Below, one piece after another: positions 61,085-64,000 of a stretch of DNA of 64,000 nt (positions are counted from its first letter, which is position 1; every line of letters begins with the position of its first letter). The notes below the pieces were generated by a model. The model made no database searches and was not told where the DNA came from. It saw nothing but the letters and a program-made list of their open reading frames with translations. Both the position numbers and the translations under genes were made by a program. Origin of the DNA: JAKQIM01 sp964633225 (GTDB lineage: Bacteria; Chloroflexota; Anaerolineae; Anaerolineales; UBA4823); contig CAZWFQ010000008.1 of assembly GCA_964633225.1 (NCBI GenBank), forward strand, positions 1 through 64,000, in the 5' to 3' direction.

Positions 61085-61924
61085 TTAATCAAACCTCAGC
61101 ACGGTGCCTGCCGGGCAGGGCTTGGCTTTTTTGCCAAAGGCTTGCGACAGGGCTTCCAGGGCGCGTTCGCCAGTGCAATGATTGAGGAATAGATACGGCA
61201 TGTCCTGGGCGTTTATGGCACGTAAAATTGTAATTGTGTGTTCCAATGTGTTCGCATCCAGGCTGGTCAGATGTGCTCCGCCCACAATCGCAATGATCTT
61301 TTTGTTGAAAATACGTTGCATATGCATCAGCGTATTTAGCAGTCCAGCATGGCAGCACCCGCAAACCAAGATCAATCCTGACAATGTATCTAATACCAGT
61401 GCCATATCATCGCGATAGGGATCGGGTTGCCATCCACTGTCTGACTGGATGAAGTGGTGAGCGCTACGCCCTTCGAATTCTGTCCGTGAAGTGATCTCGC
61501 CGGTTGTCCACACCCCAGGCAATGCCTGGATTGGCTTAACGCTTAGGTTCAAGGTGGCGTGTTTCGCCAGGTCAGTTTGCGTTATGTGCAAGCCAATGCT
61601 GCGAGTCTGCCCATCTTTGATGGCATAGCGTTCGCGGAACAAATCGGGATGGGCGTAGAGAGGCAAACCAGGCCGGCTTTTTTGTAGAAATGCTTCCAGG
61701 CCACCGGTGTGGTCGTAGTGTGCGTGGCTGAGGACCAGAGCGTCCATCTGGCATAGATCCAGCCCCAACTGAGCGGCATTATGTACCAGCACATCGCCAC
61801 TTTGCCCGGTATCAAAAAGGAGCTGGCTAGCGGGGGTCTCGATTGCAAAAGAAACACCGTGTTCGGCTTGAAAGCGAGCGGTATCCAACGTATTGTTATC
61901 AACCAGGCAGCGCACTGTGAACAT
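61085..61924 (-). CDS. metallo-beta-lactamase-fold hydrolase (COG1237-like)
   Basis: A 279-residue soluble enzyme with the metal motif LSHAHYDHTGG and the later CGCCHAGLLNTL and GGAHLTS. The order and spacing match the COG1237 group, related to the dihydropterin-ribofuranosyl-aminobenzene phosphate synthase of methanopterin biosynthesis, but many bacterial members have unknown reactions. ATG 61924 lies one base after the upstream stop. Placement with NifX-like and Fe-S ATPase genes recurs in anaerobes. Confidence 0.9.
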   Translation of the reverse strand: MFTVRCLVDNNTLDTARFQAEHGVSFAIETPASQLLFDTGQSGDVLVHNAAQLGLDLCQMDALVLSHAHYDHTGGLEAFLQKSRPGLPLYAHPDLFRERYAIKDGQTRSIGLHITQTDLAKHATLNLSVKPIQALPGVWTTGEITSRTEFEGRSAHHFIQSDSGWQPDPYRDDMALVLDTLSGLILVCGCCHAGLLNTLMHMQRIFNKKIIAIVGGAHLTSLDANTLEHTITILRAINAQDMPYLFLNHCTGERALEALSQAFGKKAKPCPAGTVLRFD

Positions 61925-61925
61925 G

Positions 61926-62318
61926 TTAAGCCACCATAAATACTTCGATTTCGGGATGGTTGAGTGCCTCTTCACAGATGGGCCCGCGCTGCAAAAAGCT
62001 CAGCGCCAATCCACTGCCGCGTACCGATAGCAGGCGTTCGCCAGGCTGGATGTGAGCCTCGTGCGGCAGGGTCACAAGGCCTTTGGGACCAATCTCGGTG
62101 CGTCCAATAGAGCGCGATACCAAAACCGTGTTATTCAGTTTCTGTGGCCGGCCAAGCGCTACGCCCCCAGAGCGTTTGCTGCCGCGGATGACAATGGCGG
62201 TCTCGCCTTCTTGAAACCCATATTCTGCGTAGGATTCTGGCGGTATTTGGATTTTGCCGGCTGGGCTAACGATGCACCAGCCAAACACCCACTTGCCACC
62301 TTTTGCTAATTGAGGCAT
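61926..62318 (-). CDS. protein with two AbrB/SpoVT-like hairpin units
   Basis: A 130-residue protein. Residues 17-45 (SPAGKIQIPPESYAEYGFQEG) and 75-105 (GPKGLVTLPHEAHIQPGERL) both follow the swapped-hairpin pattern G-x-[IV]-x-[IL]-P ... G-[ED] of AbrB-type DNA-binding domains, so one chain may hold what is normally a dimer. The C-terminus is short and acidic. It may regulate the MBL and methyltransferase genes that follow, or be a structural barrel. The 113 bp between it and the next gene upstream show nothing else. Confidence 0.68.
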   Translation of the reverse strand: MPQLAKGGKWVFGWCIVSPAGKIQIPPESYAEYGFQEGETAIVIRGSKRSGGVALGRPQKLNNTVLVSRSIGRTEIGPKGLVTLPHEAHIQPGERLLSVRGSGLALSFLQRGPICEEALNHPEIEVFMVA

Positions 62319-62431
62319 AAGTCAATCCTCTTGATCATATTGCTCTTGGCTGTTATTGTGGAAACGCAAGCGCAGCCCGGAAAGATTTTCCAGGCCGCAG
62401 ATAAAAAAGCAGGTAGAGTTGGGCTGTCGAT

Positions 62432-63289
62432 TCATGACTGGCTGATGATTTTTGTGAACATCTGTCGGAAGAGATCGCCATATTCTGGGTGAATCTCCAA
62501 CAGGGTTTCCCCTTTGGCCACGCCCTCAGCAATGGTGCGCTCGAAGGGGATGCGCAGTAAAACAGGCAGGTTGTGTTGGGCGCATAACTCGTCCAGATCG
62601 GGGTAGGGGCCGTTCTCTCGGTTGATGACCACACCCGCCGGGATGCCCAGCTCGCCAGCCACCTGGGCTGCCAGGTTGAGATCATGCAGGCCGAAGGGCG
62701 TTGGTTCAGTGACCAGCAGCAGGTAATCGCTGCCGCGCACGGTTTCTACCACTGGGCAAGATGTTCCAGGTGGGGCATCGCGGATGACAGTTTGCCCTGT
62801 TTGAGAGGTGGTCCATTTTTTGAGATGGCGAATGACTGGTACTGCCATCGGTTCGCCTACATCCAGCACGCCGTGGGCAAATGTAATCTCTGCTGTGGCG
62901 GAACCGCGTTCAACGATACCCATCCGCTCAGGCACTTCGGTGATAGCCTTTTCTGGGCACATGGCAGTGCAGCTTCCGCAGCCATGACAGAGCTGCGGGA
63001 AGACCAGCGTCTTTTTGCCCAACACCGCGATAGCATGGTACTGGCAGACCTCAGCGCACTTCCCGCAGTGAGTGCATTTGGCTTCATCCACTGCGGGAAT
63101 AAGTAGCTCGACTACCTGCTTTTCGTTGAGTGATGGATGCAGGAAGATGTGCGCGTTGGGTGCTTCAACGTCGCAGTCCAAGAACAAGGGCGGTTGTTCG
63201 GGGTTGGCGGCTGCCAGGCTCAAAGCCAAGCTGGCGGCCACCATCGTCTTGCCCGTGCCGCCCTTGCCGCTGGCGATGGTGATGATCAT
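62432..63289 (-). CDS. MinD-superfamily P-loop ATPase with inserted ferredoxin domain (second copy)
   Basis: A 285-residue paralogue of the copy at 58242-59162, with Walker A ASGKGGTGKTM (6-16), ferredoxin motifs CTHCGKCAEVC and CHGCGSCTAMC each followed by the usual residues, and RDAPPGTSCPVVETVRG. It lies directly after the NifX-like gene (4-bp overlap). The pair of such ATPases is common beside NifX/NifB-like genes and Mrp proteins in anaerobes. Confidence 0.93.
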   Translation of the reverse strand: MIITIASGKGGTGKTMVAASLALSLAAANPEQPPLFLDCDVEAPNAHIFLHPSLNEKQVVELLIPAVDEAKCTHCGKCAEVCQYHAIAVLGKKTLVFPQLCHGCGSCTAMCPEKAITEVPERMGIVERGSATAEITFAHGVLDVGEPMAVPVIRHLKKWTTSQTGQTVIRDAPPGTSCPVVETVRGSDYLLLVTEPTPFGLHDLNLAAQVAGELGIPAGVVINRENGPYPDLDELCAQHNLPVLLRIPFERTIAEGVAKGETLLEIHPEYGDLFRQMFTKIISQS

Positions 63290-63657
63290 ACTCTCTGCCC
63301 GTGGTGCCCGGGTGCGGTGGGTGATCCGACCTGCTGGAGCAGCCCGGCCTTAAAGCGCTCGATGGCTTCGCCGATCGTTTGGCAATCTCCGTAAAGATAC
63401 ATGGCAATGTCAGCAGCCAGGAGGGCATTGAAGGCATTCGGCCCAAAATCACCGCTGATAATTGCATCGGCCTTTTGGTTAGCCGCGAACTGAGCTGCCT
63501 GCGAGCCAGCTCCGCCGGATGCACCAATAGCCGGGTTGGCGTGCGCTTGCCATTCCAACGTGTCGGGATCTACAACTACGAAATATGCCCCGCGTCCGAA
63601 ACGGACGTCGACATCGGAATCGATATTAGGGGAAGATGCGGTCAGAATGATTTTCAT
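63286..63657 (-). CDS. NifX/NifB-C-like (dinitrogenase iron-molybdenum cofactor) protein
   Basis: A 123-residue RNase H-like fold protein: DVRFGRGAYFVVVDPDT, ASGGAGSQAAQFAANQKADAII-type segment and SGDFGPNAFNALLAADI are the family pattern. Such proteins bind Fe-S or Mo-Fe-S cofactors, but in organisms without nitrogenase genes, as seen in this window, they probably handle another metal-sulfur cluster. It overlaps the ATPase gene by 4 bp. Confidence 0.92.
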   Translation of the reverse strand: MKIILTASSPNIDSDVDVRFGRGAYFVVVDPDTLEWQAHANPAIGASGGAGSQAAQFAANQKADAIISGDFGPNAFNALLAADIAMYLYGDCQTIGEAIERFKAGLLQQVGSPTAPGHHGQRV

Positions 63658-63661
63658 AAGT

Positions 63662-63883
63662 CTACTCTTTGACCATCCTGGTTCCGCATTTGGGGCAAGT
63701 GCGTTCCATGCAGGGCTGTCCGACTACGTGCGGTTCCTTGTGACCGCAGTTTGGGCAGACGCAGCTGCCGCCAGGGCCAGAGCCGGGCTTGTTACCGCCG
63801 CCTTGCCCACGGCCACCTTGTCCGCTACCGCGCTGTCCACGGCCACCCTGGCCGCCTCTACCACGAAAATCTCGGTTTATCAT
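63662..63883 (-). CDS. glycine/arginine-rich zinc-ribbon protein
   Basis: A 73-residue protein. Residues 5-40 are a repetitive Gly-Arg-Gln tract (RGRGGQGGRGQRG pattern) and residues 43-70 form a zinc ribbon or rubredoxin-like fold with CPNCGHKEP and CPKCGTRM plus two more cysteines. Such small proteins often accompany NifX and ferredoxin-ATPase genes. GGAG eight bases upstream sets ATG 63883. Confidence 0.85.
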   Translation of the reverse strand: MINRDFRGRGGQGGRGQRGSGQGGRGQGGGNKPGSGPGGSCVCPNCGHKEPHVVGQPCMERTCPKCGTRMVKE

Positions 63884-63910
63884 TTTTTTATCTCCTATTT
63901 TCGAGGGAGC

Positions 63911-63944
63911 GGTGTGCAAGATGTAAAAAGCACTTCTGCACACC
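63911..63944 (-). promoter_or_regulatory. hairpin in the leader of the zinc-ribbon gene
   Basis: GGTGTGCA (63911-63918) pairs with TGCACACC (63937-63944) around an 18-nt loop, between the stop of the partial gene on the right and the zinc-ribbon ribosome site. On the minus strand no T-run follows, so it may be an mRNA-stabilising or processing stem. Confidence 0.4.
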
Positions 63945-63961
63945 ACCCCCTGATACTGATT

Positions 63962-64000
63962 TCATTCATTGGTTAGTTCTTCGATGCGTTTTTGGATGGC
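63962..64000 (-). CDS. C-terminal end of an unidentified protein (5' end off the window)
   Basis: Twelve codons and a TGA (63962-63964) are visible, reading AIQKRIEELTNE. This looks like a coiled-coil tail, as in the small DUF5320-type proteins that often sit beside NifX-like genes, but twelve residues cannot prove it. Confidence 0.4.
   Translation of the reverse strand, partial: AIQKRIEELTNE

Noticed and set aside
63286..63657. Evidence for nitrogen fixation
   Set aside because: NifX-like proteins are widespread in non-diazotrophic anaerobes and no nifHDKEN gene is in the window.

Overview
The window looks like a scaffold from a Chloroflexota genome, most likely an Anaerolineae-type anaerobe or facultative organism. 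It is probably metagenome-derived, because two runs of exactly 100 N (4354-4453 and 24790-24889) mark assembly gaps. The assignment is an inference from gene content and protein style: heterodisulfide-reductase-like and ferredoxin-fused P-loop proteins beside cytochrome bd, many fused or split versions of common enzymes, and TTG/GTG starts. No rRNA, CRISPR array or transposase gene was found.

Left part (1-25,900) is mostly housekeeping. It holds a cyclase-ATPase running off the left edge, a cysteine desulfurase, an SPFH protein with a C-terminal excisionase-type DNA-binding segment, fabF-plsX, tRNA-Leu(GAG) with promoter and terminator, and a complete polar amino acid ABC importer. A long minus-strand block follows: an AddB-like protein, a UvrD-like helicase and a PD-(D/E)XK nuclease (together resembling a three-piece AddAB), then recJ, a Tat-exported L,D-transpeptidase, a methyltransferase, ettA and htpG. 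A short plus-strand group then encodes a double-FHA protein, a glycosidase-like barrel and a transglutaminase-like protein.

Middle part (25,900-47,000) is redox and sulfur. cydA-cydB-cydDC encodes a bd-type quinol oxidase and its assembly transporter, the latter as one 1197-residue chain. After an RNA methyltransferase and a YgiQ-type radical SAM gene (minus strand) comes the most notable locus, 35,434-43,616. An ArsR-type regulator with a perfect 16-bp palindrome upstream precedes a TusA-like protein, an MvhD-like protein that has lost its usual cysteines, two HdrA/Qmo-like flavoproteins, a small winged-helix-like protein, a QmoC-like membrane subunit, DsrE, TusA, a YeeE/YedE (thiosulfate-type) transporter and a second DsrE. 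No sat, apr, dsrAB or HdrB gene is present. The layout suggests a sulfur importer and persulfide carriers feeding a membrane-linked Hdr/Qmo-type electron-transfer complex. A 130-bp palindromic element separates it from a minus-strand LysR / thioredoxin-VKOR / TrmO / DUF364 group.

Right part (47,000-64,000) is a long minus-strand series rich in metal and Fe-S functions: a fused [2Fe-2S]-molybdenum hydroxylase without a FAD subunit, an AIR-synthase-like protein, a radical SAM protein, a ZIP transporter, a DUF89 protein, peptide deformylase, a threonine synthase fused to a response-regulator receiver domain, a CGGC protein, a three-domain MIP18-Mrp-IscU-like protein, a separate MIP18 protein, two ferredoxin-fused MinD-type ATPases, three isoprenylcysteine-methyltransferase-like membrane proteins, a metallo-beta-lactamase-fold protein, a double AbrB-like protein, a NifX-like protein and a glycine-rich zinc ribbon protein. 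Spacing and 4-8 bp overlaps indicate several transcription units devoted to Fe-S and metal cofactor handling.
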